The notes beneath the pieces were generated by a model. It ran no database searches. It had not been told where the DNA came from and saw nothing but the letters and a program-made list of their open reading frames with translations. A stretch of DNA of 64,000 nt from Fructilactobacillus myrtifloralis (GTDB lineage: Bacteria > Bacillota > Bacilli > Lactobacillales > Lactobacillaceae). The translations under genes were made by a program, and so were the position numbers. The stretch spans positions 1,116,001 to 1,180,000 of the forward strand of contig NZ_CP097116.1 of NCBI RefSeq assembly GCF_024029335.1, given 5' to 3'. Positions 17,029 to 25,539 of this stretch are shown one piece after another. The stretch's first letter is position 1; each line of letters opens with the position of its first letter.

Positions 17029-18042
17029 TTATTTTTGACCAGCGTTTTGGTTGTTCTTAGAGCTGGTGTTGTTAACGGGTGAGTTCTTTAAGTCGCCCCG
17101 CTTGTCCCGTTTTACCATTTCGGCGATTAACATCCGGTATTGAGACCGGTAATCGTTGTAGGCCTTTTGGGAAGCTTGCATGTTGTGTTCCGTTTCTTGA
17201 ATCTGTTTGATCAATTCCCGGTTAGTGTAACCCGCGAGGTGCATTTGCATGTCCAGCGTCGAGTTATAAGCCTTCGATAGGGAGTTGTAACCAGATTTGG
17301 TAGCCTTAGTAACCCCACTCGCCAAGTTCTTAACGGTTGGGTGCCCACTCAGGTCATCGATGTAATCCATCGTTGGGGTACTAATACTCCGATCCCAGAA
17401 GGAAATTAGGGGACCGGCGAAGAAGGCCACGATGATGGAAGCAAATCCAACTGGTCCGTGAACGAGGACGGCGGCAATCAAGAAACAAATATCTTGAACC
17501 ACCCGGGCCGTTTTATACTTACAGTGAAGCCGGGCCGAAGCGATCGGGGCAATTGCATCGTATGGTGCAACCCCCAGGTCAGGAGCCATGTATAACGAAC
17601 TTCCGGCAGTAAAGAGCAGTAACCCGAGGATTAAGTCGGCAACCAGCACGAGGAAGTTAACGTGGCCGGGGAACAGTTGGTGATAAATTGATGAGAACCA
17701 CTGAATTTCAAATCCAACGAGGACCATGTTCATGATGGTTCCGATTCCGATCTTCTTGCGGTCTAGCAACAGCACGAAGATGAAGATGACGAAGTTCGCA
17801 CATAGTTGGTAAACCCCCAGTGAGGTGTGCAGAATGGTTGCCATCCCGGTATTAACGGCCGTAAAGGGATCAAGTCCGAGGATTGGCGATGACTTTAACA
17901 GCGCAGCCCCCATTGACAAAATTGCAATCCCGATAAAGGACATTAACGTCCGGAGAGAAATGTTAATGACTTTTCCAAAGAAGGAAAAGTTTTGTTGAGG
18001 AGCGGTCGTTGTACTTTCGCTACCACTATTTTCATTATTCAT
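17029..18042 (-). CDS. YczE/YitT-like membrane protein with long cytoplasmic tail
   Basis: A 337-residue protein. After a polar N-terminus it has about six hydrophobic helices with the family-like segments LGLDPFTAVNTGMA and LGVAPYDAIAPIAS. From about residue 215 to the end it is hydrophilic and helical (TNRELIKQIQETEHNMQASQ), likely a coiled coil in the cytoplasm. The membrane part resembles YczE-type proteins of unknown transport role; the tail is longer than usual for them. It is monocistronic and convergent with fumC. Confidence 0.75.
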   Translation of the reverse strand: MNNENSGSESTTTAPQQNFSFFGKVINISLRTLMSFIGIAILSMGAALLKSSPILGLDPFTAVNTGMATILHTSLGVYQLCANFVIFIFVLLLDRKKIGIGTIMNMVLVGFEIQWFSSIYHQLFPGHVNFLVLVADLILGLLLFTAGSSLYMAPDLGVAPYDAIAPIASARLHCKYKTARVVQDICFLIAAVLVHGPVGFASIIVAFFAGPLISFWDRSISTPTMDYIDDLSGHPTVKNLASGVTKATKSGYNSLSKAYNSTLDMQMHLAGYTNRELIKQIQETEHNMQASQKAYNDYRSQYRMLIAEMVKRDKRGDLKNSPVNNTSSKNNQNAGQK

Positions 18043-18239
18043 AAGTTAATTTAAATCCTTTCAAAAAATTTTGATTGTCCCAATTATACCATAACGCAAA
18101 GCAAGGGGTGATGGTCAATTTAATTGTGAAAAAAGGACAATTGCGGGCGAACCGTGCGCTCATTTCCAATTTATATTATAATCGAGGTAACTAGGGGTAA
18201 CGGTAACTAACGAGGGTTAGAGAAAGACGGAGGACCCGC

Positions 18240-18410
18240 ATGCGACTAATGAAGTTAACGAAGCAGGATTTTACGGCGTTGGGAAACTGGCGGAACCGGG
18301 AACAAACCTTACTGAAAGTTCATCGATTGGTGCGCAAGGGGCGTCCCCGGACCTTTAACCTGAATGCCCAACAACTGGCCTTATTTTTGCTAGCTCAATT
18401 AAAATACTAA
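18240..18410 (+). CDS. Small basic protein, 56 residues
   Basis: ATG at 18240 with cggagga (18228-18234) just upstream, 56 codons, stop at 18408-18410 overlapping a terminator stem. The protein is rich in Lys and Arg (WRNREQTLLKVHRLVRKG) and ends in a hydrophobic helix (QQLALFLLAQLKY). TATAAT at 18177-18182 may be a -10 box. The complete set of signals (RBS, ORF, terminator) makes it a likely real gene; function unknown. Confidence 0.65.
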   Translation: MRLMKLTKQDFTALGNWRNREQTLLKVHRLVRKGRPRTFNLNAQQLALFLLAQLKY

Positions 18411-18442
18411 GGACAAAGCCCCGGCTTACTTTGTCCTTTTTT
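18409..18442 (+). terminator. Terminator after the 56-residue ORF
   Basis: AAGGACAAAG (18409-18418) pairs with CTTTGTCCTT (18429-18438), followed by T residues. The stem begins in the stop codon. Confidence 0.88.
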
Positions 18443-18539
18443 ATATGTATGGGGTCTGCTTGGGACTGACTGACGTTCTGTTACTGATTATTTAATGTGT
18501 AACTAGGGTCCTCAAGGGGTGCAAACAGCCATGCGCGCG

Positions 18540-18559
18540 GGATTGGAGCCCTCCGATCC
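18540..18559 (+). other. Hairpin in the fab operon upstream region
   Basis: GGATTGGAG (18540-18548) pairs with CTCCGATCC (18551-18559) with one G-T pair. No T run follows, so it is not a terminator. The rest of 18443-18539 shows nothing I can name. Confidence 0.4.
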
Positions 18560-18573
18560 GATTAAGGAATTTA

Positions 18574-18609
18574 GAGTTAATTGCAACTCAGTTCCGTTTT
18601 CTTGAGAAT
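18574..18609 (+). promoter_or_regulatory. Candidate fab operon promoter and operator
   Basis: The inverted repeat GAGTTAATTGCAACTC (18574-18589), nested inside GGAA/TTCC arms (18566-18569, 18592-18595), overlaps a weak -35 (TTGCAA, 18581-18586). A weak -10 (GAGAAT, 18604-18609) follows at 17 bases. The inverted repeat is clear; promoter assignment is tentative. It does not match the FabT consensus I know. Confidence 0.4.
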
Positions 18610-18655
18610 AGGTGGAGTAGCCAACCAACATTTTAGGAATTGAGGAGTAAGAACA

Positions 18656-19099
18656 ATGGCAATCATGAATGCAAAAGAAATTATGGAGTTAATCCCGAAC
18701 CGGTATCCGATCCTTTTCATTGATCGGGTTGATGAAATGACGCCGGGCGAATCGATTGTGGCCACCAAAAACGTCACAATTAATGAAGAATACTTTCAGG
18801 GGCACTTTCCGGGGAACCCGGTGATGCCCGGAGTCCTAATCATTGAGTCAATGGCTCAGGTCGCTTCGATTTTAATCCTGAGTTCACCGCAGTTTGAACA
18901 CAAAACGGCCTACCTCGGCAGCATTAAGAACGCCAAGTTCCGCCGGATGGTTGAACCAGGGGATGTCTTAACCTTCCACGTTACGATGGATAAAGTGCGT
19001 GATCGGACGGGGTCCGTTTCCTGTGTGGCCTACGTTGGCGACGAAAAGGCCTGTGAAACGAAGTTAACCTTTATCGTCGATCGGCAAGAAAGAGATTAA
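18656..19099 (+). CDS. fabZ: 3-hydroxyacyl-ACP dehydratase FabZ
   Basis: A 147-residue hot-dog-fold enzyme removing water from 3-hydroxyacyl-ACP. The full active site is present: HFPGNPVMPGVLIIESMAQ, with catalytic His and Glu. gaggag at 18642-18647 is 8 bases before the ATG; MNAKEIM at 18665 is an alternative start. First gene of the fatty-acid operon, one base before fabH. Because the second FabZ copy further down lacks the His, this is the better candidate for the main dehydratase. Confidence 0.95.
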   Translation: MAIMNAKEIMELIPNRYPILFIDRVDEMTPGESIVATKNVTINEEYFQGHFPGNPVMPGVLIIESMAQVASILILSSPQFEHKTAYLGSIKNAKFRRMVEPGDVLTFHVTMDKVRDRTGSVSCVAYVGDEKACETKLTFIVDRQERD

Positions 19100-19100
19100 C

Positions 19101-20078
19101 ATGGCAAGTTACGCGATTAAGGCGGCGGCCCTTGCGGTTCCTGACCGGGTCGTCACTAATCAAGATTTAGCACAAATTATGGATACATCCGATGCCTGGA
19201 TTCGGCGGCGAACGGGGATTAAGCAACGCCACATTGCGACGCAGGAGACCAACGCGTCCCTGTGTCTGCAGGTGGCCCGCCAGCTAGTTAGCCAATCCGA
19301 GGTCGCCGTGGACGAACTGGACTACATCATCGTCGCCACGATGTCTCCTGATTACCTCACCCCGGCAGTGGCGGCAGAGGTGCAGGGGGGCTTAGGTGCA
19401 ACGAACGCCGTTGCCTTTGATGTCAATGCTGCTTGTTCGGGGTTTGTGTATGCCACCCAGGTGATGAATTCCCTCTTGGCTAAGCTTCCCGGGGGGACTG
19501 GAATCGTAATTGGGGGGGAACGACTGAGTAAGTTAGTGGACTGGTCAGATCGGACCATGGCCGTGTTGTTCGGGGATGGAGCAGCGGGCGTCCTGGTGAA
19601 AAACGACGGGAGTCCCTCCCAGGTGCTAGCAACGGATTTACGCACGGTGGGAAGGCTGGGTTCGGCCCTGACGGCGGGGCAGCTCGCGGAGCAAACCCCC
19701 TTTGGGGCGGGGAAGCCCGCAACGGATCACCGCTACTTTGCCATGGATGGCCACGAAGTGTATAACTTTGCTACGCGCCAATCGCCTGCTTCCATTCAAC
19801 GAGCGGCCGATCAAGCCGGAGTGGAGCTTAGTGCCATTAAGTACTTTGTGATGCACCAGGCCAATGCCCGGATTGTGAAACGGGTTGCCAAGCAGTTGGA
19901 CCTACCCTTGGAGCGGTTTCCCATTAACATTACCGAATATGGGAATACGGCGGCGGCCAGCGAACCACTGCTACTCGCCGAGTTGATTGCGCAACACAAG
20001 CTGCAACGCGGTGACTACGTCGCACTAACCGGTTTTGGTGGCGGACTGACGGTCGGAACTGTTATTATTAGATACTAG
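19101..20078 (+). CDS. fabH: 3-oxoacyl-ACP synthase III
   Basis: A 325-residue condensing enzyme that starts chains from acetyl-CoA (or a similar primer) and malonyl-ACP. Catalytic Cys in DVNAACSGFVYA, His in MHQANARI, Asn in EYGNTAAAS. The C-terminal GFGGGLTVGTVII is typical. One base separates it from fabZ, and acpP follows after 29 bases. Confidence 0.96.
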   Translation: MASYAIKAAALAVPDRVVTNQDLAQIMDTSDAWIRRRTGIKQRHIATQETNASLCLQVARQLVSQSEVAVDELDYIIVATMSPDYLTPAVAAEVQGGLGATNAVAFDVNAACSGFVYATQVMNSLLAKLPGGTGIVIGGERLSKLVDWSDRTMAVLFGDGAAGVLVKNDGSPSQVLATDLRTVGRLGSALTAGQLAEQTPFGAGKPATDHRYFAMDGHEVYNFATRQSPASIQRAADQAGVELSAIKYFVMHQANARIVKRVAKQLDLPLERFPINITEYGNTAAASEPLLLAELIAQHKLQRGDYVALTGFGGGLTVGTVIIRY

Positions 20079-20107
20079 ATTAAGATTTATTTAAGAGGAG
20101 AAAACCA

Positions 20108-20365
20108 ATGAGTGAAACTAGTAAAGACCAAATTTTAGCTAAAATTAAAGAAATTGTTGCTGATCAAACTGATGATGTTCAAGTGGAAGACATTACCTTA
20201 GATACCAACTTTAAGGATGGCTTGGATCTCGATAGTCTGGACGTCTTTGAAATTGTGGATGCCTTAGAAGACGAATATGACATTGAAATTGATGGCGACG
20301 AAGGCATTGAAACCGTGCAACAACTGGTGGATTACGTTGCTAAGCAAGTAACCGACAAAAACTAA
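20108..20365 (+). CDS. acpP: Acyl carrier protein (operon copy)
   Basis: An 85-residue acidic carrier. The phosphopantetheine Ser lies in LDLDSLDVFE. gaggag precedes the ATG. Located between fabH and fabD, so it is the main fatty-acid carrier. Nearly the same sequence is found in the second ACP gene at 9433. Confidence 0.96.
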   Translation: MSETSKDQILAKIKEIVADQTDDVQVEDITLDTNFKDGLDLDSLDVFEIVDALEDEYDIEIDGDEGIETVQQLVDYVAKQVTDKN

Positions 20366-20389
20366 TCATTGCACTAGATTGAGGCTGTT

Positions 20390-21310
20390 ATGACGAACGT
20401 AGGTTATTTATTCAGTGGACAAGGGAGTCAGTTTCCGGAGATGGGGTTGGACTTGTATACGCAGGAGCCGCAGTACCGTGCGGCGCTGGATCAGGTTCAC
20501 ACCACGCTGGGAATCGACTTAACCGATCCGGAACAACTAAATCACCCCCAAAACGTCCAGGTGGCAATTTTGGCCATGAGCTATGGAATTAGCCAAATTT
20601 TGGCCGCGGATGGAATTACGCCCCAGGCCATGATGGGGCTCAGCTTAGGCGAATACAGCGCCCTGGTTGCGAGTGGAGCGTTTCAGTATCCCGACGCGTT
20701 AGCGCTGGTGCACGACCGCTCTCACTATATGGAAGAAGCAGGGGCGCAGAATCCGGGAGCCATGGCGGCCGTGTTAAAACTGGCCCCAGAGACGGTAACG
20801 GAGGTCGTTGCTGATCTACCGGATGTGTATCCAGCGAACTATAATACGGCGAGCCAAACCGTGATTGGGGGGACAACGGCTGGGATTGCCCACGCCACCC
20901 TGGTGCTGCAAGCAGCCGGGGCAAAACGAGTGGTGCAGTTACCAGTTGCGGTTGCGTCCCACACCCCGCTGATGCAGCCGGCTAGTGACCAGTTGCAACA
21001 GCGGCTCCAGGCGGTGCCCGTGCACGACTGGACGGTGCCGGTGATTAGTAACACCACTCAGGTTCCGTTTACTGCTGCCACGCTGAAAGCCACGTTGACT
21101 CAACAACTAGTTCGTCCAACCCACTTTCAGGCCGATTTAGAGTATTTACACGCCCACACGGCGGTCGACACGTTGATTGAAATTGGACCGGGGGACACGT
21201 TAACGCGGTTTGCGAAAAAGACGGTCCCAGAGCTCACCACCTACCATGTGGATAGCGTGGCGACCCTTGCCAAGGTCCGAGCAGAACTAAACACGGAGGT
21301 TAGCAAATGA
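20390..21310 (+). CDS. fabD: Malonyl-CoA:ACP transacylase
   Basis: A 306-residue transferase loading malonyl on ACP. N-terminal oxyanion motif FSGQGSQ, nucleophile Ser in MGLSLGEYSALV, catalytic His in VASHTPLM. The start at 20390 has a weak upstream site. It ends in an ATGA overlap with fabG (4 bases), a sign of translational coupling. Confidence 0.96.
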   Translation: MTNVGYLFSGQGSQFPEMGLDLYTQEPQYRAALDQVHTTLGIDLTDPEQLNHPQNVQVAILAMSYGISQILAADGITPQAMMGLSLGEYSALVASGAFQYPDALALVHDRSHYMEEAGAQNPGAMAAVLKLAPETVTEVVADLPDVYPANYNTASQTVIGGTTAGIAHATLVLQAAGAKRVVQLPVAVASHTPLMQPASDQLQQRLQAVPVHDWTVPVISNTTQVPFTAATLKATLTQQLVRPTHFQADLEYLHAHTAVDTLIEIGPGDTLTRFAKKTVPELTTYHVDSVATLAKVRAELNTEVSK

Positions 21311-22044
21311 CGACAACCAAACAAGTCGCTCTCGTTACTGGTGGAACCAAGGGAATTGGCCTAGCGATTGCGAAGCACCTAGCTAGCAACGATCAGTACC
21401 AAGTGGTAATTAATTCCCACCGAGAATTAGATGCTGACGCCGTTCGCGCGTTGCAAGCTGAGTTTTCTACCGAAGTCGGCATTGTCACTGGAGACGTTGC
21501 GCAGGCAGAAGATGCCGAACGAATGATCCAAACGGTCGTGGACCAGTACGGTTCGTTAGCGGTCTTAGTTAATAACGCGGGGCAAACCCAGGACAAATTA
21601 ATGACACGGATGACGGAAGCGTCCTTTAAGGATGTCTTAGGCACGAATCTCGTGGGAACGTTCAACATGTCCAAATTTGCGTTGAAAGTGATGCAAAAGC
21701 AACGAGCTGGCGTAATCATTAACATGTCAAGCATTGCCGGACTCCACGGGAACTTGGGACAAGCAAACTATTCTGCTAGTAAGGCTGGGATTGTCGGTTT
21801 GACTAAGACGACGGCCCGTGAAGGCGCGTTACGGGGAATTCGGTGTAACGCGGTGGCCCCCGGGATGATTAACACGGACATGACGGCCAAGTTAAGTGAT
21901 AAAATTGTAAAACAGTTTGAAAATGAAATTCCGCTCAAGCGGTTTGGAGAAGTGCAGAGCATTGCCGAAACGGTTGCCTTTTTGGTTGAAAATGACTACA
22001 TTACTGGTCAAGTAATCACCGTTGACGGTGGGCTAACGATGTAG
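21307..22044 (+). CDS. fabG: 3-oxoacyl-ACP reductase
   Basis: A 245-residue short-chain dehydrogenase using NADPH. Cofactor motif TGGTKGIG, NNAG, catalytic Ser in INMSSIAG and YSASK. The start codon overlaps the fabD stop by 4 bases. Performs the first reduction of each elongation cycle. Confidence 0.96.
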   Translation: MTTTKQVALVTGGTKGIGLAIAKHLASNDQYQVVINSHRELDADAVRALQAEFSTEVGIVTGDVAQAEDAERMIQTVVDQYGSLAVLVNNAGQTQDKLMTRMTEASFKDVLGTNLVGTFNMSKFALKVMQKQRAGVIINMSSIAGLHGNLGQANYSASKAGIVGLTKTTAREGALRGIRCNAVAPGMINTDMTAKLSDKIVKQFENEIPLKRFGEVQSIAETVAFLVENDYITGQVITVDGGLTM

Positions 22045-22071
22045 TTCTGCATTTTTAAAAGGAGGAAACTT

Positions 22072-23313
22072 GTGAGTAATCGAGTAGTAGTAACAGGGAT
22101 GGGGGTTGTTTCCCCCGTTGGAAATACCGCCACGGAATTTGTGGACAACATTTTAGCGTCTAAAAATGGAATTGGCCCCATCACGAAGTTTGATGCCAGT
22201 GAAACGGGGATCTCCGTTGCCGCTGAGGTTAAGGACTTTGATCCAGGCAACCGCTTGAGTAAAAGAGACTACAAACGGTTGGATCCTTACGCGCAGTATG
22301 CCTTGTATACAGCGAAGGAAGCCATGGATCAAGCTGGGTTGGTGTTAAACGAAAACTACCAACCAGAAGACCTTGGCGTAATCTATGGAACTGGAATCGG
22401 TGGGATTCAAACCATTGAAGAACAACTCCAAAAAGCCTTTAAAAAAGGACCACGCCGGGTATCACCACTGTTCGTGCCGAAGGCCATTTCCAACATGGCG
22501 GCGGGAAACGTCTCCATGTATTTTGATGCGCAAAACACCTCGCAAACGGTGGTAACGGCCTGTGCATCAGGAACCAACGCCGTGGGGGATGCGTTTGAAT
22601 ACGTTAAAAACGGGAAGGCCAAAATCATGATCGCCGGAGGAACCGAAGCGGCGGTAAGTATGATGGGAATCGCCGGGTTCGCCGCCCTTACAGCCCTCTC
22701 AACGTCCACGGATCCGGATAAGGCGTCGCTGCCATTTGACGTGAACCGGAACGGGTTTGTGCTTGGTGAAGGAGCTGCTTCCCTCGTGCTAGAAGATTAC
22801 GAACATGCTAAACAACGGGGCGCCCACATTTTAGCCGAAATCGTGGGTTACGGAACTACCAGTGATGCTTACCACCTGACCGCTCCAGATCCGGACGGAA
22901 AAGGTGCCATCCTGGCGATGAAACAGGCCCTGAACGAAGGTGGGATTGCCCCAGAAGAACTGGATTACGTTAACGCCCACGGAACGGCAACCCATGCGAA
23001 TGATGTGGCCGAAGGTTCTGACATTGAAAAGTTATTTAAGGATAACGATCACGTTAAAACGAGTTCCATCAAGGGAATGGTTGGGCACTCGCTGGGAGCT
23101 GCTGGTGGTCTAGAGGCAGCAATCCTAGTGGGCGCCTTGCAACGCGGTCAAATGCCTGTGAACGTAGGACTGTACGAACAAGATCCAGAAATTCACATTG
23201 ACCTGGTGAACGACGATAACAAACAAGCGCCCATTAAAACGGCCATTAGTAATTCGTTTGGTTTTGGGGGTCATAACGCCGTAATTGCAATGAGAAAGTG
23301 GGAAGAAGATTAA
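22072..23313 (+). CDS. fabF: 3-oxoacyl-ACP synthase II
   Basis: A 413-residue elongating condensing enzyme. Catalytic triad: Cys in VTACASGTNAVG, His in NAHGTATHANDVAE, His in MVGHSLGAAGG. It starts at GTG 22072 with a perfect aaaggagg (22058-22065) 6 bases upstream. Its TAA stop shares one base with the accB ATG. Confidence 0.96.
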   Translation: MSNRVVVTGMGVVSPVGNTATEFVDNILASKNGIGPITKFDASETGISVAAEVKDFDPGNRLSKRDYKRLDPYAQYALYTAKEAMDQAGLVLNENYQPEDLGVIYGTGIGGIQTIEEQLQKAFKKGPRRVSPLFVPKAISNMAAGNVSMYFDAQNTSQTVVTACASGTNAVGDAFEYVKNGKAKIMIAGGTEAAVSMMGIAGFAALTALSTSTDPDKASLPFDVNRNGFVLGEGAASLVLEDYEHAKQRGAHILAEIVGYGTTSDAYHLTAPDPDGKGAILAMKQALNEGGIAPEELDYVNAHGTATHANDVAEGSDIEKLFKDNDHVKTSSIKGMVGHSLGAAGGLEAAILVGALQRGQMPVNVGLYEQDPEIHIDLVNDDNKQAPIKTAISNSFGFGGHNAVIAMRKWEED

Positions 23314-23741
23314 TGAATGAAGCTGATATTGAACGGTTATTAGCCAAATTTGATCAATCAAGCCTTCAAGAACTGAAAATTGATGGGGACGGCCTGAACG
23401 TCTATTTTAGTAAGCAAGCCACTCCGCAGCAGCCAGTGGCACCCACAACAAAACCAGCAGCTGCACCGGAACAGGCGCCGCATGCGCAGACAGCTAATGC
23501 TCCGTACCGGCTCAAAGCGCCGATGGTGGGAATTGTTTACGTCGGTCCGAGTCCGGATAAACTGCCGTATAAAGCGGTTGGTGATCACGTCAAAAAGGGC
23601 GAAACGATTTGTGCCATTGAAGCCATGAAGTTAATTAATGAAGTGAAAAGTCCCGTAGCCGGAACGATTAAGAAGTGTTTATTCACGGATGGTGAAATGG
23701 TGGAATATGACCAACCGCTGTTTGAGATTGAGGAGGATTAA
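23313..23741 (+). CDS. accB: Biotin carboxyl carrier protein of acetyl-CoA carboxylase
   Basis: A 142-residue protein. An N-terminal helix region (MNEADIERLLAKFDQSS), a Pro/Ala-rich flexible linker (about residues 35-65), and a C-terminal biotinyl domain with the lysine in AIEAMKLINEV. The ATG at 23313 overlaps the fabF stop by one base; a slightly longer frame from 23298 lies inside fabF. The lysine would be charged by the biotin ligase at 27981. Confidence 0.95.
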   Translation: MNEADIERLLAKFDQSSLQELKIDGDGLNVYFSKQATPQQPVAPTTKPAAAPEQAPHAQTANAPYRLKAPMVGIVYVGPSPDKLPYKAVGDHVKKGETICAIEAMKLINEVKSPVAGTIKKCLFTDGEMVEYDQPLFEIEED

Positions 23742-23742
23742 G

Positions 23743-24156
23743 ATGGAATTGAATGTAAATGATTTTATCCCCCAACGTTATCCCTTTGAAATGATTGATA
23801 AAATCGTGGCGGTTACGCCCGGGGAAAAAGCGGAAGCCCAAAAGAATCTCACGACTAACGAGTGGTACTTCTCAAACGGGAATCCGTTAACCCTTCCGCA
23901 CCCCATCATCATTGAATCACTAGCTCAAACTGGCGTCGTGGCCATTTTGTCGATGCCCGAGCATCGTGGTCACAACGTCTTTTTTGGGGGCATTAAACAG
24001 GCTGAATTTTATGCTGAAATGCGACCAGGCGACGTTTTACAGCTCAAGGTGCACCTCACAAAGCTAAAACGCAACGTGGGAGTTGGTCATGGCAAAGTCC
24101 TGCGGGATGGCGAAGTGATTGTGGCGGCCGATTTGATGTTTGCCATTGAAGCGTAG
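23743..24156 (+). CDS. Divergent FabZ-like hot-dog protein
   Basis: A 137-residue hot-dog-fold protein in the place where lactobacilli carry a second fabZ. The ATG at 23743 is supported by gaggagg a few bases upstream. The N-terminus (FIPQRYPFEMIDKI) and the catalytic Glu helix (IIIESLAQTGVV) match FabZ. The GHFPGNPVMPG loop that carries the catalytic His in the first copy is here YFSNGNPLTLPHP. The His is thus absent from its usual place, though the nearby PHP offers another one. It may be a specialised dehydratase or isomerase, or a non-catalytic partner. Surely expressed, between accB and accC. Confidence 0.85.
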   Translation: MELNVNDFIPQRYPFEMIDKIVAVTPGEKAEAQKNLTTNEWYFSNGNPLTLPHPIIIESLAQTGVVAILSMPEHRGHNVFFGGIKQAEFYAEMRPGDVLQLKVHLTKLKRNVGVGHGKVLRDGEVIVAADLMFAIEA

Positions 24157-24165
24157 GGTGACGAG

Positions 24166-25539
24166 ATGATAAAAAAGGTTTTAATTGCCAACCGGGGTGA
24201 GATTGCCGTCCAGACGATTCGCTCCCTCCATGAGCTTGATTTACAGGCCGTGGCGGTCTATTCCACCGCGGACCGCGACAGTTTATTTGTCGAACTCGCG
24301 GACCAAGCGGTTTGCATTGGGAGCGGACTTCCCCAGGATTCTTATTTGAACATGGGAGCGGTTCTTGATGCCGCCGTGTTAACCGGATCAGATGCCATTT
24401 TTCCCGGATATGGATTTTTAGCTGAAAATAGTGAGTTTGCCGAGTTGTGCCAGGATTATGGGATCAAGTTCATCGGACCAAGTGCCCACGTGATTGAGTT
24501 GATGGGGAACAAGGCGAACGCTAAGGAAACCATGCAACACCTCGGGGTACCGACGATTCCGGGCTCCGATGGCTTTGTGGATTCGCTGGACCAGGCACAA
24601 CAAGTGGCGGACCGCATTGGGTATCCGGTGATGCTCAAAGCCGCCGCTGGTGGTGGCGGCAAGGGGATTCGCCAGGTGAACAATCAGGACGAAATGAAGC
24701 GAGCCTTTACGGAAACCAAGCGGGAAAGTCAGCTTTCATATGGCGATGATCGCTTATACTTAGAAAAAGATTTATCCGATGCCAAACACATCGAAATGCA
24801 GGCCATTGCCGATCAACATGGGCATGTGGTCTATTTCCCCGAACGGGATTGTTCCTTGCAACGCAACCACCAAAAAATCATTGAAGAATCGCCCTGTTTA
24901 AAACTCAGCGAACAGGAACGAGCAACAATGGGGGCCGTGGTAACGAAGGCCATGAAGGGGATTAATTACGAAAACACGGGTACCTTTGAGTTCCTGATGG
25001 ATCGTGACCACCAGTTTTACTTCATGGAAATGAACACCCGGCTGCAGGTCGAACATACCATTACCGAAGAAGTGGCCGGCGTAGAATTGATTAAAGCGAT
25101 GATTCAAGTCGCTGACGGAGAGAATTTACCGTTTCAACAGGCCGACTGTGGGGTGCATGGCTATGCCCTTGAATGTCGGATTAATGCCGAGGCGCCCGAA
25201 CGCAATTTTCAACCCTGTGCCGGAAAGATTACGGCGCTTCACTTCCCCGTAGGGACGTACGGAGTGCGCATTGACGCGGGCGTCGAAGCTGGGAGTGTGA
25301 TTTCCCCGTTTTACGATTCGATGATTGCAAAAATCATCGTGCACATGCCGACGAAGGCCCAGGCGGTGCGCAAATTAATTCGTGTGTTAGAAGAATTTCG
25401 CATCGACGGAGTTGAGACGAACCGGCAGTTTTTACTTGATTTGCTGCACGATCAGCACTTTCAAACGGGGGACTTTAACAACCTCTACATTGAAAATGTC
25501 TTTTTGAAAGATTGGATGAAACAACATGGAGCAAAATAA
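24166..25539 (+). CDS. accC: Biotin carboxylase subunit of acetyl-CoA carboxylase
   Basis: A 457-residue ATP-grasp enzyme carboxylating biotin on AccB. N-terminal IANRGEIAVQTIRS, ATP loop KAAAGGGGKGIR, and MEMNTRLQVEHTITE with catalytic residues are all present. Its end overlaps accD by 14 bases. Confidence 0.97.
   Translation: MIKKVLIANRGEIAVQTIRSLHELDLQAVAVYSTADRDSLFVELADQAVCIGSGLPQDSYLNMGAVLDAAVLTGSDAIFPGYGFLAENSEFAELCQDYGIKFIGPSAHVIELMGNKANAKETMQHLGVPTIPGSDGFVDSLDQAQQVADRIGYPVMLKAAAGGGGKGIRQVNNQDEMKRAFTETKRESQLSYGDDRLYLEKDLSDAKHIEMQAIADQHGHVVYFPERDCSLQRNHQKIIEESPCLKLSEQERATMGAVVTKAMKGINYENTGTFEFLMDRDHQFYFMEMNTRLQVEHTITEEVAGVELIKAMIQVADGENLPFQQADCGVHGYALECRINAEAPERNFQPCAGKITALHFPVGTYGVRIDAGVEAGSVISPFYDSMIAKIIVHMPTKAQAVRKLIRVLEEFRIDGVETNRQFLLDLLHDQHFQTGDFNNLYIENVFLKDWMKQHGAK

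Noticed and set aside
18443-18655. T-box or other known riboswitch before the fab operon
   Set aside because: No T-box sequence and no terminator/antiterminator pair; only one isolated hairpin is seen.
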